From Utricularia gibba (lineage: Eukaryota; Streptophyta; Magnoliopsida; Lamiales; Lentibulariaceae), in assembly GCA_002189035.1 (NCBI GenBank), contig NEEC01000175.1, forward strand, positions 1-32,391: 32,391 bases of DNA. Direction: 5' to 3'. The notes under the pieces were generated by a model. It was given only the letters and a program-made list of their open reading frames with translations, had not been told where the DNA came from and searched no databases. The translations under genes were made by a program, and so were the position numbers. Shown here piece after piece: positions 1-10,819 of this stretch (positions within the stretch are counted from its first letter, which is position 1; the number at the start of each line of letters is the position of its first letter).

Positions 1-1
1 T

Positions 2-1952
2 GAAGGTGTCTTCAGTAAAAAATCTAACAAGCTGCCGAGTTTCCCGTGTTCATTTGGAGAGATGGTTGACGACAATGTAAGTAGTTCTGGTTCGTGGTCT
101 GCTGGACTGCTCTCCGAGCTTTCTGACACCAAAAGGCTAAAAAATGCAGATATTAGTCCAGGGATAACTGAGAACGCGGACGATCGGATCTTATGGATGA
201 CTTTTTGGAGATGGAAAAGTTGGCATATTCAGCAAATGAATCTAATTCAATTCTTTCTGACGCGGATGTTAGACTACAACATCAGAAAACAGAACCTCCT
301 GTTGAAGGTCTCTCTATCTCCGGTGGGATCCCTCATTTGCAGGTGGATTCATGCCTGTCTGCAGAACTCAAGTCCTTATTATCCTCAGTGGTCAAGGCAA
401 TGACCAATGAGAATGGTCAGGTATCAACAGCTGAAAATGCGAAACATTTTATTCAAAACATGTGTGACTTCCTGCTTCTTCAGCCAGAGAATCTGGCCGT
501 GGATGCCAGTAACTCTTCCGCCACTGCACAAGAATTGAAGGCTGCCGCTTCTCGGATCTGCGAATTTATTCTGATACTTGGAAGAGAGACTAAGCATGAT
601 CCTGATGCCCGTCATTGTGGAGCCACTCTACATTCCCAGATTGATATGATCGTCTCCAAATACATGGGCACCATGGACAGTGACATTAATCCAGTTGACT
701 TTGTTGTCGACATCTCTAATGTGTTTTCGGAAGCAAGCAAACTGCATTTCAATGTCTTGGGAGCGAAAATCTCTGAATCAGAAGCTAGTTCAGATTGTAT
801 AGACAAAGTTGCTCTACCAGAAAACAAAGCTGTTTTGGACTCAATGGGAGAGAGGTATCATCCCACAGGCTGTAGCCACTGTTCAGATAGTTGCTCCGAT
901 CCCGATGTTCCAAATTATGGGAGTCTAGTTCCGACCACGGAATCCTCCATTATGGCATGGAAATGCTCAAAAGGAATTCGAAAAAATGAAAATGGAGCGA
1001 GATACCATGGTGGTTGATCTTGCTAGATGCATGGAAAACTTGGAAAATACGAAAATGCAGTTTCAGGAAACGGAGCTTGTTCTTGCTGAAGTTAAGTCGC
1101 AGTTATTAGCTGCCCAGAAGTCGAATGGTTTGGCAGATACACAACTCAAGTGCATGGCAGAGTCTTACAAGTCACTCGAAATACGGGCTCAGGATTTACA
1201 ATCAGAAGTCCATCACCTAAAAGGAAAAATTGAAACCTTAGAGAATGAGCTCCAGGAGGCAAGGACAAGTCTCTCAGAAGCACTCAGTAGATGCAAAGAT
1301 CTTCATGAACAGCTTGACAGGGTTGATGCTTCCAAAGAATCCTGTATTGAAGACAAGGCCTCACAGGTAACAATCTTTTTGTTCTCTAGCCGGAGCATTT
1401 TTGGAGATCATAGTCTGTTTCTCTTGCGACACTTGCATACCTAAATCTGCTGCGTAGGATATAATGTTCCTGAAACTTGGCTATATTTTTTCCCCTCAGG
1501 AGAGGGAGTTGGCAGCTGCAGCTGAGAAGCTGGCCGAGTGTCAAGAAACAATATATCTTCTTGACAAGCAACTGAGAGCCTTGCGTTTGCAACCCGAAAT
1601 CACAAGTTCAATGGACAATGCAAGAGTCCCCCGAGGTGAAACTTGTGTGGAAGAACCAAATACGAGCAGTACAAACCTGAAAGATGCAGCATGCTTCGAT
1701 ATCGATACAGAAACGTGCTTACAGTTTCAGAGATGTGGCTTGGAATCACCGTTATTGGATGTATCTAATCCCCTGTTCAGCCCTGACCATGAAACTGATA
1801 ATACGATGAGATCCCCAATGACCTCAAAGCAACCGAAGCACCGGCAATCGAAGTCCTGCTCATCCCCCTCGGTCACTCCAACGCCAGAGAAGCAGGCTCG
1901 TGGGTTCATTAGGTTCTTTGCATCATCAACGAAGGGGAAGCTTAACCAGTAG
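2..1952 (+). CDS. Filament-like plant protein (FPP), C-terminal part, two frameshifts
   Basis: Long coiled-coil protein of the plant-only FPP (DUF869) family; family members are linked to the nuclear envelope, microtubules and vesicle tethering. The 5' end lies outside the window; reading is open from base 2. Family hallmarks run in order: SGSWSAGLLSELSD, DLMDDFLEMEKLA, AEVKSQLLAAQKSN, TQLKCMAESYKSLE, then ERELAAAAEKLAECQETI after an intron at 1367-1499 (CAG/GTAACA ... CCTCAG/GAG, phase 0). The C-terminus GFIRFFASSTKGKLNQ resembles the usual FPP ending, with stop at 1950-1952. Two small indels break the frame: one near 187 (a missing base, possibly GGG to GG, just before DLMDDF) and one near 968-974 (one extra A, or two bases lost from an expected EEFEKMK). 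Between them the protein is well conserved, so a sequence error or recent pseudogenisation are both possible. Family assignment is firm; functionality is not. Confidence 0.88.
1367..1499 (+). other. Intron of the FPP gene
   Basis: The donor is CAG/GTAACA at 1367 and the acceptor a pyrimidine-rich tract ending CCTCAG at 1499. Splicing joins ASQ to ERELAAAAEK in phase 0, which restores the FPP C-terminal motif; unspliced reading ends at 1444. Confidence 0.85.
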
Positions 1953-2430
1953 GAAGCGCGTGACTCAGCTCCGTTTCGATCAGGTGATGCATATGTTTGT
2001 GTGGGCAGATGAGGTGTAAATAGAGATGCTGATGCTCTTCCGTACGTGTATCTTTTGCGTAGTTCTTCATAGGGAAGTTGCAGAGAGATCCCTCCCTCCC
2101 AGTGTGTCTTCTTCCGCAAAAAAAAAGAAAAAAAGAAAATTCACGAGTGTGTTGTAGTTATGTTGTGTGGAAAGATACTTTGAATTTGATGCTCATTGGA
2201 GCTTCCTCTTACCTCGTGGACGGATGACTATTTGGCGTCTACACCCTCCACGAGCTCTGGAAGAATTAAAAATTCAATGTGTTATAACCAATGAAGCTCC
2301 TTTGATGATGAATGAAATAAGCTTGGCAACAACAGGGTTAGAAATTGTCCATCAACTTGTGAATAGAGTTGGGATTCATACCAAATTGGTATTAGAAGAT
2401 AGGGTTGTGAATCTTAGAATTGAGTATTGA
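1953..2430 (+). other. 3' flank of FPP with an unrecognised 87-codon frame
   Basis: Directly after the FPP stop is untranslated DNA with an A-rich run at about 2118-2140. An open frame at 2167-2430 (ATG start, TGA stop) would encode 87 residues including PRALEELKIQCVITNEAP; I recognise no family, and there is no signal peptide or membrane segment. It abuts copia debris and may belong to a degraded LTR or an inserted fragment. I would not call it a gene without transcript support. Confidence 0.3.
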
Positions 2431-2439
2431 AAGAAAGAG

Positions 2440-3400
2440 TATTTATTGATATAAAAGTACTTTGATTACATTTTGAATTCATATATTTATAATAATTCAT
2501 AAAAAGAATCGTTAGAAATATGTTTGTTGGAATCCAACAAATTGCAGCTGAACAATGAATATATCTTCTCATGAGAACTTTCAGAATTATCAATTTGGGC
2601 TTATTATTGCATCAATTAGTGGGCTAAGAAAAAACTGAACAAATACATAAGAGATCTTTGAATGAAGAGTTAATATTGAGGGTGTCCCAAGCATTTCTAG
2701 CTTCAAGTGAAGTTTATATTCATATATGGTTTTTGATTAGAAATTCTACCAAGGGTTCTTGTCTCTTTGACTTCAAAAGTAATTTTCTAAGTTCAATTGA
2801 TGACATCAGCATCTTCAGCCTAACCTCATTAGTTTTCAACATTCTTCTGTAATGAGATATCAAAGTGTTTCCAATGATTCAAGTAGGATAGAGTCTCAAA
2901 CCAAGTATTCCACAGATTTTGTAGGAAGTTTTCAAAAACACACTCATGATAAGAATATGTGATGCTTGTTCCTAAGTTGGAATATATTCAAGTTTTATGC
3001 TTCATTCCTTGATATAATTTTCTAACACATGGTATTTCACTTTTATATGTTTGGTCCTCCCAAACATTATTGGATTTTTTTGTTATACTAATTGTAGACT
3101 TGTTTTAGATTAACGAAGCTTCTCGCTTTCAAATCTAAATGTCCAGATCTTTGTAGATTTTCATTAGCCACTATGCAAGGTTAGCGATGGAGGCATCACA
3201 AATGTATTCAGCTTTTACCAAGGATTGCACAACATCTTGTTTGGTGCTATTCCAAGCAAAGATGGCAGACCCAAGATTAAATCTATAAAGTCAAAATCTA
3301 CAATGCACTGCGAAACATGTATATTTACATATTTATGGTAGAGACAAAGGTCTAAAGTTTCTTTTAAATATCTAATAATTTTTTTTGTTATTTCCAAGTG
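2440..3400 (-). mobile_element. Ty1/copia relic, RNase H end and possible 3' LTR start
   Basis: Read on the minus strand this holds the end of a copia polyprotein: IRYLKETLDL (3215-3397 frame), then in shifted frames NSTKQDVVQSLVKAEYI and NPIMFGRTKHIKVKYHVLENYIKE, matching the copia RNase H signatures for RSKKQ..AEAEY and NP.FH.RTKHI.IKYHF. Stops and frameshifts mark it as dead. Downstream on the same strand, TGTTGGATTCCAACA (plus 2525-2539) looks like the start of a copia 3' LTR, which often begins TGTTGG; the LTR's far end is not resolved. The 5' side breaks off at about 3400, where another copia relic of opposite orientation begins. Confidence 0.75.
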
Positions 3401-6260
3401 TATAGCGTGTCGATTATGAAATTAGTGACATAGTTTATCAATTTACAATACCTTACACTCCTCGATAGATTAGAACTTGTGAAAGAGAAAATATAACTAT
3501 AACGGACATGGCTCATTGCTTGTTGCAGAAAAAAATATGCTTCTAAATTTTTTTGGGAGAAATAGTCGACACTACAATGTACTTATAAATAGACTATCAA
3601 TTCAAGGAAATCAAGGAAGTAAAACACCCAATGAACAATGGTACAACAAAAAATCTAGTGTTGAACATCTCAAGATATTTGTATCTATGTGCTACATGGG
3701 CTGAAAGAAAAAGGATTAATCTTGATCAAAAATCACCAATGAGAATTTTCCTTAGATATAGTGAAGTGTCTAAAGCCTATCGAGTGTTTAATTTATAGAC
3801 AAATAGAGTGGAGATCAGTCGCGATATAACAATGGATGAATCTAAATAGTTCAACTAAAATCATATTGAAGATAAGTCTCAACAAGAATACATCATCTCC
3901 TTGATCAATCTATTTCCTAATTAAAACCAATCAGAAGTCTTCAATACAAATAGAAGACAAATCAATAAGATACTTGCAACACTCCTAAACTACTACAACC
4001 AGTTAAACATATCTCATAAACTTCAATCAATGATCAACACCACACTTCAAACCTTTCTCTTGTCACAAGTCACAATTTGGAATTTCATGAACCTCACTTT
4101 GAAAGAAGTATTACCTGAATACAATGGTGAGGTTATTGATGTTTCTCCATCATAAATTGCAAACCTTGTTTGACATCTGAAAATTCTATTATCAACCATT
4201 TTGAAGAAGCAATTACTAGTGAAAGAAATACTAAAAAAAATTGACTTGATAAATAATCTATATACCTAAAAATCCCATAAAGACCCTTATATAGATTCAT
4301 TCAATTTTAATGAAGAATATTTTTATGAAATTTCTCATATATCAAGAGACAAGAATAGTAGTGATTTTTACATTACATCTTTTGAAATCGATGTAGAACA
4401 TGATGATCCTAATTATGACCTTAAGTATATGCTTTGGTGTTGTCTTCAATTATAAGGGCCTCTTATGCTTCAGTTTTGGATGACCCAAAGCATGAATTTT
4501 GGGATGTTTTTGACTCACCAAAATATGTGAAACCTTTAGATCTAAAATGAATTAGAAGACTCAAACTAAATTCTAATGAAATCATGAATAAAAGGAAAAT
4601 GCTTTCGTTGCGTGTCGTTTTCTCAACAAATTTTAAATATTATAAAAACGTAACACAAAAAAACGTAGTACGAGTATCGATCTCAGGGAGTCGTTTTTCG
4701 TGAAAAGTGTTTGTAAGAAACTTCCACAAAATGTCACGGTTTTGCAAAAGAGGGTTTTTAAGATGCAGAAATAAAAGTTACAACCTAAGTGATGGGCCTT
4801 GACTACGGTACGCAGTTCCTGGGAATAAGATTCCATCTCCTTCCTTTGTCCATCATTGCCTCGGTTTTCACTGATTTCTTCCGAATAGCTGGTTATAGGA
4901 GCAAGGAATAGCCTACTCTCCCTTACACTCTAATTGACAAGGAGGCACGGGAATAGCCTCAGGTAATTCCCCATTAGACGATTAGGAAGACAAGAGGATT
5001 GCCTTCAATTGCCCTCAAAACCGAATTGTGCACATGTGCCTAGCTGTTGCCAATGGCCAATGGCAGGTCTGATGTCACAACCTGTCCATTGTCGTGGTAC
5101 CTAAGCCACAAACAATCTGCTACTTCTCTCGAACCTGTAGGGTTGGAGTTGATGCTCTTCACCTTGATCTTCACCAAAATCCGCGAGGAGTGGCCTGCTA
5201 CTCATGGACATTGACTAAGAGTCGTTACAGAAAGACTGCAACAAGAGGGGTGGAAGTATGCGGAATCCGAATTGAATTCAGCGAAGAACTGAGTGTATTG
5301 CTCAGGACTTGGAAGGAAACTTCATCTACTTCCCAGAAACTAAAGGTTTTTAGCCCGAAAGTGCCATGAAAACAGAAACGGAAAATGAAAGCTTCCTCCT
5401 TGAAGAGGAGGAAGAACCTAAAAGTTCTAAGTACAAAAGAAAAATGGCAAAAGTCGGAAACTAAGTGCTCCAAGTGGCTTTTATATCACTCTCCACGTGC
5501 ATTAATTCCTTTGAGTCCCCTTCCCATCATTCCTTCTGTCTTGTGTGCGCCAGTAACTTTTCTTTGCGTGCAAGTTTGCGCCCAATCATTTCTGCAGACT
5601 CTGACATGCCGTAAGTCAGGGGCCTTAATCAGTGTCAATCTTCTGCCCACAATCATTCCAACTCGCGTACAAGGCACGAAAACTCAGAATCTGACCACTT
5701 GCAACACTCCATGACACTCTCCTGACATGTCTCGGTCAAAGTGTGAGAAAAAAGACAGAAATATATACAAAATAGGAAAATGGGGATTTTCTAAGGAAAA
5801 TCAATTTCTCATCAATATAATTCCTAATTGGGCGACTTAATACATAATTAACACATAATAACACTTAATAAATAACTAGAAAATGACACTTAACAGCTTC
5901 TTACAAAAACTAGGAATAGATTGCTTTGAAACTTTTGCTCTAGTTATAAGATTAGACACTATCAATTTGGTTCATGCATATACAGCTTACAACAATTGGA
6001 AATGATTTCATCTTGACATAAAAAGTGACTTTTTAAACGGAGAGTTGAAGGAAGATATATAATCCTCATCCCGTTTTTTCTACTCAAAATGGAAAAAAAA
6101 GTTTTTAAATTGAAAAAAGCTTTTTATGGTCTTAAGCTCATAGAATGGTATCTCATTATACATACTTATTTTGTAGAATAAGGTTACCAAAGAGGCAAAA
6201 ATAACACTATACTCTACATTCACAATGATTCAAAAGGAACAATCATTGTGACTCTTTAGA
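3400..6260 (+). mobile_element. Ty1/copia relic, integrase to reverse transcriptase, interrupted by repeat copy A
   Basis: Plus-strand copia polyprotein debris. The integrase core end (YQFTIPYTPR, MAHCLL, then LINRLSIQGNQGSKTPNEQW and SSVEHLKIFV at 3516-3704) is followed by KRINLDQKSPMRIFLRYSEVSKAYRVFN and ISRDITMDES at about 3710-3850. Reverse transcriptase is recognisable before 4600 (LKLNSNE..) and resumes at 5900 with GIDCFETFALVIRLDTI, then DIKSDFLNGELKEDI and FKLKKAFYGLK near 6010-6135. Multiple stops and frameshifts make it non-functional. gag, protease, RNase H and LTRs of this copy are not seen. The RT domain is split by a 1.29-kb insertion at 4606-5895. Confidence 0.82.
4606..5895 (+). 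mobile_element. Repeat family copy A (LTR-like, 1.29 kb) inside copia RT
   Basis: This block is clearly homologous to 7466-9921 and to the reverse complement of 16405-17752, for example around 4890-5060 (GGTTATAGGA.CAAGGAAT, CCCTTACACTCT, TTGCCAATG). It begins CGTTGCGTGTCGTTT and ends AAAATGACACTTAACA, exactly where copia RT coding resumes. Flanks GCTTT (4601-4605) and GCTTC (5896-5900) would be a 5-bp target duplication with one mismatch. No coding domain is recognisable; the short frames inside (for example 5094-5369 and 5385-5714) are not protein-like. Length and termini suggest a solo LTR or a non-autonomous LTR element, but no primer-binding site was found. Confidence 0.7.
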
Positions 6261-7465
6261 GATTTAAGTCTACTTGAATCTTCTTTTTATCCTAACTTTC
6301 GTCTATCTCTAGTTAGGTTTTTTTTGGATAAACACAATACTCTTCCCCCTTCTCCTCCTCTCTTGATGCTCATTTGACTACAAAAGAGTGAAAGATTTTG
6401 ATTATGAACTAATAGGCAAGAAGCAACCCATCATTTTTCACCCTAAAGTATCAATTATTTGTTTAACCACTTATTTAGAATTAAAATAAGGTAAAAATAT
6501 AAAACGGCACAATAAACATTTCAATGGTATCAGATGATGAGAGAAAAGATAAACATTAAATTAAACAAAACAAGTTTCAAAATGAAAATTAGATGTGTTT
6601 TTGGTCTGCTCCTAGTCTCAAGTGGTGTTCCCATAGTTGGTTGCTTAATTGAGTGAATGCAAGATCTTCTTCTTTTTCTACTCGATTCTATTCTTAGATG
6701 TTGTGGGTAGGAATCAGTGCTACAAAGGAATCTGATTTCGGGTCATGAGTTTAGGTTTTATATTCTTTTTTCCAATTTAGAGTCCATCTTTAGGTGAAAT
6801 AGAAAGTGGTAAATGAGGTAGAGAATTTTAACATGAAAACTATTGGAGCAGAAAAACCGTGGAGTTGTGTTAGAGGGGCTCATCGAAGAAAGGGTTCCAC
6901 TCAAGAGAAGAAAAGAGGAGCTTTACATAAGTTGTGTAGAATACAAGATGTGTATATCTTCAAACCTTCTTCTATTTATAGGGGAGGTTTGTCGACCGAT
7001 TTCTACACATGTCAACTACTTTCTGCTTTTGATGGTTATGTTGGCTGAATATCTAGTCTTACTAACATATAACTGCCGCCTGCTTTGAGGCTCCTACAAG
7101 TCAACCATTTTTCAGGTTATGTTGGAACAGCCATCATTATCTTCTTTTGATCCCCATTGGTCTGTGTGCCCATTACAAGTCGTCAAAAGTCGTCTCCCTC
7201 TTCTCAACCAATTTGATATTCTATCCATCGATTGATTTATGTATTCTTCTTATAATCATTTCCTGGTAGTGCATATCAATTGCTTTCTCCATTATTAGAT
7301 TCTACTCTTTTTATATCTTTAAAATATAATTGTACCTCTTTCTTTTCCTTTTCAGTTTTGTCTTCTTAGACTTTCATTCTACTATTCTTGTGTTAGAGTA
7401 GAGTCTGCTAGATGTGGGACTCTTTAGATATGACTCAAAAGTATGTTATTGTGCTCAAATATGCA
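6261..7465. other. AT-rich intergenic stretch, no recognised gene
   Basis: This holds short overlapping frames (6806-7048 and 6843-7088, plus strand) that match no family I know and lack conserved motifs. TGGTATCAGA at 6525-6534 resembles the initiator-tRNA primer-binding site of copia elements, but no gag or LTR boundary accompanies it. Probably decayed transposon DNA. Confidence 0.4.
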
Positions 7466-8186
7466 TGATTAATTTCAGGTTAGAAACAAATTATGGATTA
7501 TTTAGTTTCCAATTTGAACAAAAGATAAAAACAATACATAGTAATTGTATCGAATACAAGGAGTTGGTTTTCAAGGGAATGAGAAAGCTTACATCGATTA
7601 CAACTATCACGATTTATAAACAAGTTAATAAAAGAACAAGACAGTAGAAACGTAAGTAATAAAACTTGAGTAAGGAAACTATAAGACAAACAATAGAATT
7701 GAACTTAAATGAGGTACTTTAAATAAAAAGATGTTTCTGGGATTGAAATCTTGCTTAATTACGTTCATTTGGTCTTTACTCTTCTGTGCTCCTTTCAATA
7801 CTCAGTAATGGGAATAATGAATTGGTTACCTTCTCTTACATTTTCTTGCACAAAGGCATAGAAATTGCTCGATGTTACTCCCCCTTGGATGAACGAAAAG
7901 ATAAGAGGTTTAGCCGTCATTATCTTCATGAATGAATCGTTTGCATGTAACCTAGTATTGCCAATGAGCCAATGAATCCAAATACGATATCATTATTTGT
8001 TTATTAATCATGAAGTACAACCACAAACAGAAGGTTATTTCCTTCAAACTAAAAGGGTGTGAGTTAGTTCTTTCCATCTTACTTCTCTTTAAAAGTCGTA
8101 AACATTGCCTAGCTAACTATAAATCTTAAATAAGAAATTGCTACAAAAGAGTAACATAATCGTAAAGAGACATATGAAACCCGATC

Positions 8187-8191
8187 AAATT
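8187..8191. repeat. Left target-site duplication of copy C (AAATT)
   Basis: AAATT here is repeated at 9319-9323 immediately after the element's terminal ATCA. The two copies are identical, which points to a fairly recent insertion relative to its host copy B, whose own duplication is lost. Confidence 0.75.
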
Positions 8192-9318
8192 TGATGGTAA
8201 TTCTGCAAGTGCATAGAAACCGTCGAAGTAATAAAATAAGATCGTATCCACAGGGAATTGTTATTGGTTTTCTTTTCAAACAAGGACTCAAAAAGACTAA
8301 AAACAAAAGAAAGATTTGGGTTTAAAAACAATAAGAAAAGTGGCATTGGATCTAAGATCCACCTTGCTTAAAACTCGCTCTTACATGTGTGCAAACCTTG
8401 AAGATTGATCTGCTTGCGCAAGCTCTGGGGGTGTTATTCTAAAGTAGTGCCACTCGGTGACCGTTATAGTACCGTCCTTTGTTTTGTGGGATTATGGAAT
8501 CAACCACGCCACCAGATCCATTTCACCTCTTGTGATAACCCATGTTTTCCCCACACCCAAATCTAACCCCTACACCTCACACCTCGCAGACAGATTAGAT
8601 AGAATGTGCCTTACCAACGATGTCCGATTGAGCCCTTTTCCTTAGGTGCTTAAGGCCAACCTTTGATTTTCTCACACTTTTTTCAGGTTATGTGATATTA
8701 AAGAGCACGTTGATAAAAAAAACGTTGCGAAAAACAGAATCAAACCTCAATTTAAATGTTGAAAAACATAATAAAACAGTCACATGCACAGGACTTGCGC
8801 AAGTAAGGCTTCACCGCAGATCCTCAGCCACAAGCGTCTACACACACAAACTTGACTCTAACATGAAATAGACACAAAAATAGGAAAAGTACAAAGGAAA
8901 AGTGATTAAAGACGTCTGTAATGGTTAAGAGGGTAGGGTATTTATAGGAGAGTAGATCCAAGTCTTCGTATTGAGCTTATTCGATGGGCTTGGATAAAAT
9001 CTTTTATCCAAATTTTCAAAGATTTTCTTCATATCTCTATCTTATCCACGAATCTTGGACCAAATCTTCATCGTTTGACCAAGTCTTGGGTTGAGATTTG
9101 TGGCCCATCAAATTCATAATTTGGTGGGTCTTGATTTCTCCTCAAATTGACCCAAAAGTATCCTAAAAATTCACAAAATACACTTTCTTTCTAAAAAGAT
9201 TAAAGTAGTGTGAAAGATACAATTGAAAATAATGAGAAAGTGGAGTCTAAGATAAGTAAAAACAACACTCAAGAGTAATCGAATAACATGTTTTGGAACG
9301 ACACAAAATCACTTATCA
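8192..9318 (+). mobile_element. LTR-like element copy C, 1127 bp, nested in copy B
   Basis: It begins TGATGGTAATTC and ends CAAAATCACTTATCA, flanked on both sides by the perfect 5-bp duplication AAATT (8187-8191 and 9319-9323). TG...CA ends plus a 5-bp duplication are the signature of LTR integration. Removing it joins CCCGATCAAATT to CAAAGAAG, which matches the uninterrupted sequence in copy D. Its last bases resemble those of A, B and D (AAAAT..CACTTA.CA), so it is probably a divergent member of the same family. No internal domain, primer-binding site or second LTR is seen, which suits a solo LTR. Confidence 0.78.
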
Positions 9319-9323
9319 AAATT
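9319..9323. repeat. Right target-site duplication of copy C (AAATT)
   Basis: This is the partner of the duplication at 8187-8191, directly followed by CAAAGAAG, where homology to copy D resumes. Confidence 0.75.
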
Positions 9324-9921
9324 CAAAGAAGAAATGGAGATTAACTAACTAAATGTAGAGTTGGGAGTTTCCCAACGCAAAAATAAGGGTTGCTAGCCAC
9401 GAACAGCTATACGAAACATAAATACGAAAACAAAGTTCTAGATAGAAAATAGAAGAAAATACTCTAGAGAAATAAACAAAGTTTACCTAAAACTCGAATT
9501 CCCCATCTAAATCCTCATTTGTCTGAATTTCATGCCATTCTAATTCTGCAGTGATCTTGAGTGACTTAAAAGGGATCTCATGGTCTAACAATGCCATGAT
9601 CATGATATTGTGTCAAAAGTTCCCATGTATTGCACATCAAGATTCATTTTTAGGTTTTTGCAGTTCGTCGAAAATCAAGATGTTACTTCGGGAAGATATA
9701 TTTTGTCGACTTCTACTCATTTTCTCTACTTTCTATCACCTGTTCATCTCTTACAAAACTTAAATAAAACTAAATCAATATATTAAATAAAATATTTAAA
9801 TTAAGATTTTTTTTTAATGTAGATAAAACCTAAAACTTATATTATAGATTCTTAATTAAATAACTTAAATTATATTTAAACAAAAAAAATCTAAAAGATG
9901 ATAACAAAATGACACTTAATA

Positions 9922-10245
9922 CCCATCTAATCTTTGAAGTCAAATTTTGTCTTAAAGAATCAAGTATTCTTTGATTTTAAAAGGGTATTTGTAACCTCAT
10001 CACCTTTTAGTAATAAAAAATGGAGCATATTTTAACCAAGCATAAGTATTAGAGGGAAATGATAAAACAGCTTCCATATATGTAGACCCATTTTGTGTAA
10101 CAAGTCTGAGAACGTTTTGCAAATAGAAATTTTGGGCACACTATATGCTATCACTTTTAACCCAAATAGTTTGATAATCATACCAATTTGCCTATAAAGA
10201 CCAATGTCTTTTATGGTCAAAATTTGACATTATTGACAATTGACG
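9922..10245. other. Intergenic stretch between copy B and a tandem array
   Basis: AT-rich DNA without a recognised gene. A minus-strand frame at 10032-10220 and its neighbouring frames show no domain I can name. Confidence 0.35.
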
Positions 10246-10700
10246 ATATTTTTCGTTTCCAAACACCTATAAATCATATCGTTGATATTTAAAAATAATA
10301 TTTATATATTTTTAACATGTTATTTTTGACACCTAAAAACTATATCCTTGATGCTTATATGTAATATTTATATTTATATTATATATTTCTAAGCATTTAT
10401 AAATTATGTTGTCAATGTCTTCAAGTAATAAGTATATTTTTTACCATATAATTTCTAGCCACCTAATAACTCACATTATCAATGCTTGAAATTAAAATAT
10501 GTGTATTTCACCATGTTATTTTCAGACATCAACACATCTTATTGTTGGTACATAAAAATAATAAAAGTGCTTTTTATTGCGTTATTTCTAGTCACCTATA
10601 ATCCACACTATTGGTTCCTTTATTGAGTCGAAAACTAATACTTATTTTTTACTATATCATTTTTAAACAACTATAAATAATGTCGTAGAATTATATATTT
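10246..10700. repeat. Degenerate tandem array, about seven units of 66 bp
   Basis: A CACCTATAA-like anchor recurs at 10264, 10330, 10394, 10460, 10527, 10593 and 10668, with spacings of 66, 64, 66, 67, 66 and 75 bp. Units share the approximate pattern TTATTTCTAG.CACCTATAAATC followed by a T/A-rich half ending ACCATG. Divergence between units is high, so the array is old. No open frame spans it. Confidence 0.7.
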
Positions 10701-10819
10701 TTTATTAGATATGTGTTTGAAAAACAACCCATGTAACATAGAAAACTTGGCATTACATCAGTCATCAAGCTTGGGATTAAAATTTCATTGCTACCAAATA
10801 CCTAATACAGGTTTTCAAT

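Larger units (their letters stand above)
7466..9921 (+). mobile_element. Repeat family copy B, interrupted by copy C
   Basis: The sequence starts TGATTAATTTCAGG and ends AAAATGACACTTAATA. It aligns with copy D through both halves: 7790-8190 (CTTGGATGAACG.AAGATAAGAGG, TATTGCCAATGA, TCCATCTTAC) and 9319-9800 (ATTCAAAGAAGA.ATGGAGAT, TTCTAGA). With the nested element C and one copy of its target duplication removed, B is about 1.32 kb, the same size as A and D. There is no coding content. The flanks ATGCA and CCCAT do not match, so no target duplication remains. Confidence 0.75.

Noticed and set aside
88-93. GTAAGT donor-like site in the FPP coding region
   Set aside because: Protein on both sides (DDNV...SSSGSWSAGLLSEL) is continuous FPP sequence, and no acceptor restores the frame before DLMDDF.
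2525-2539. Perfect inverted repeat TGTTGG-AAT-CCAACA as a possible hairpin terminator or operator
   Set aside because: Better explained as the start of a copia LTR next to RNase H debris.
6525-6534. TGGTATCAGA primer-binding-like sequence
   Set aside because: No LTR end before it and no gag coding after it; a ten-base match alone is weak.
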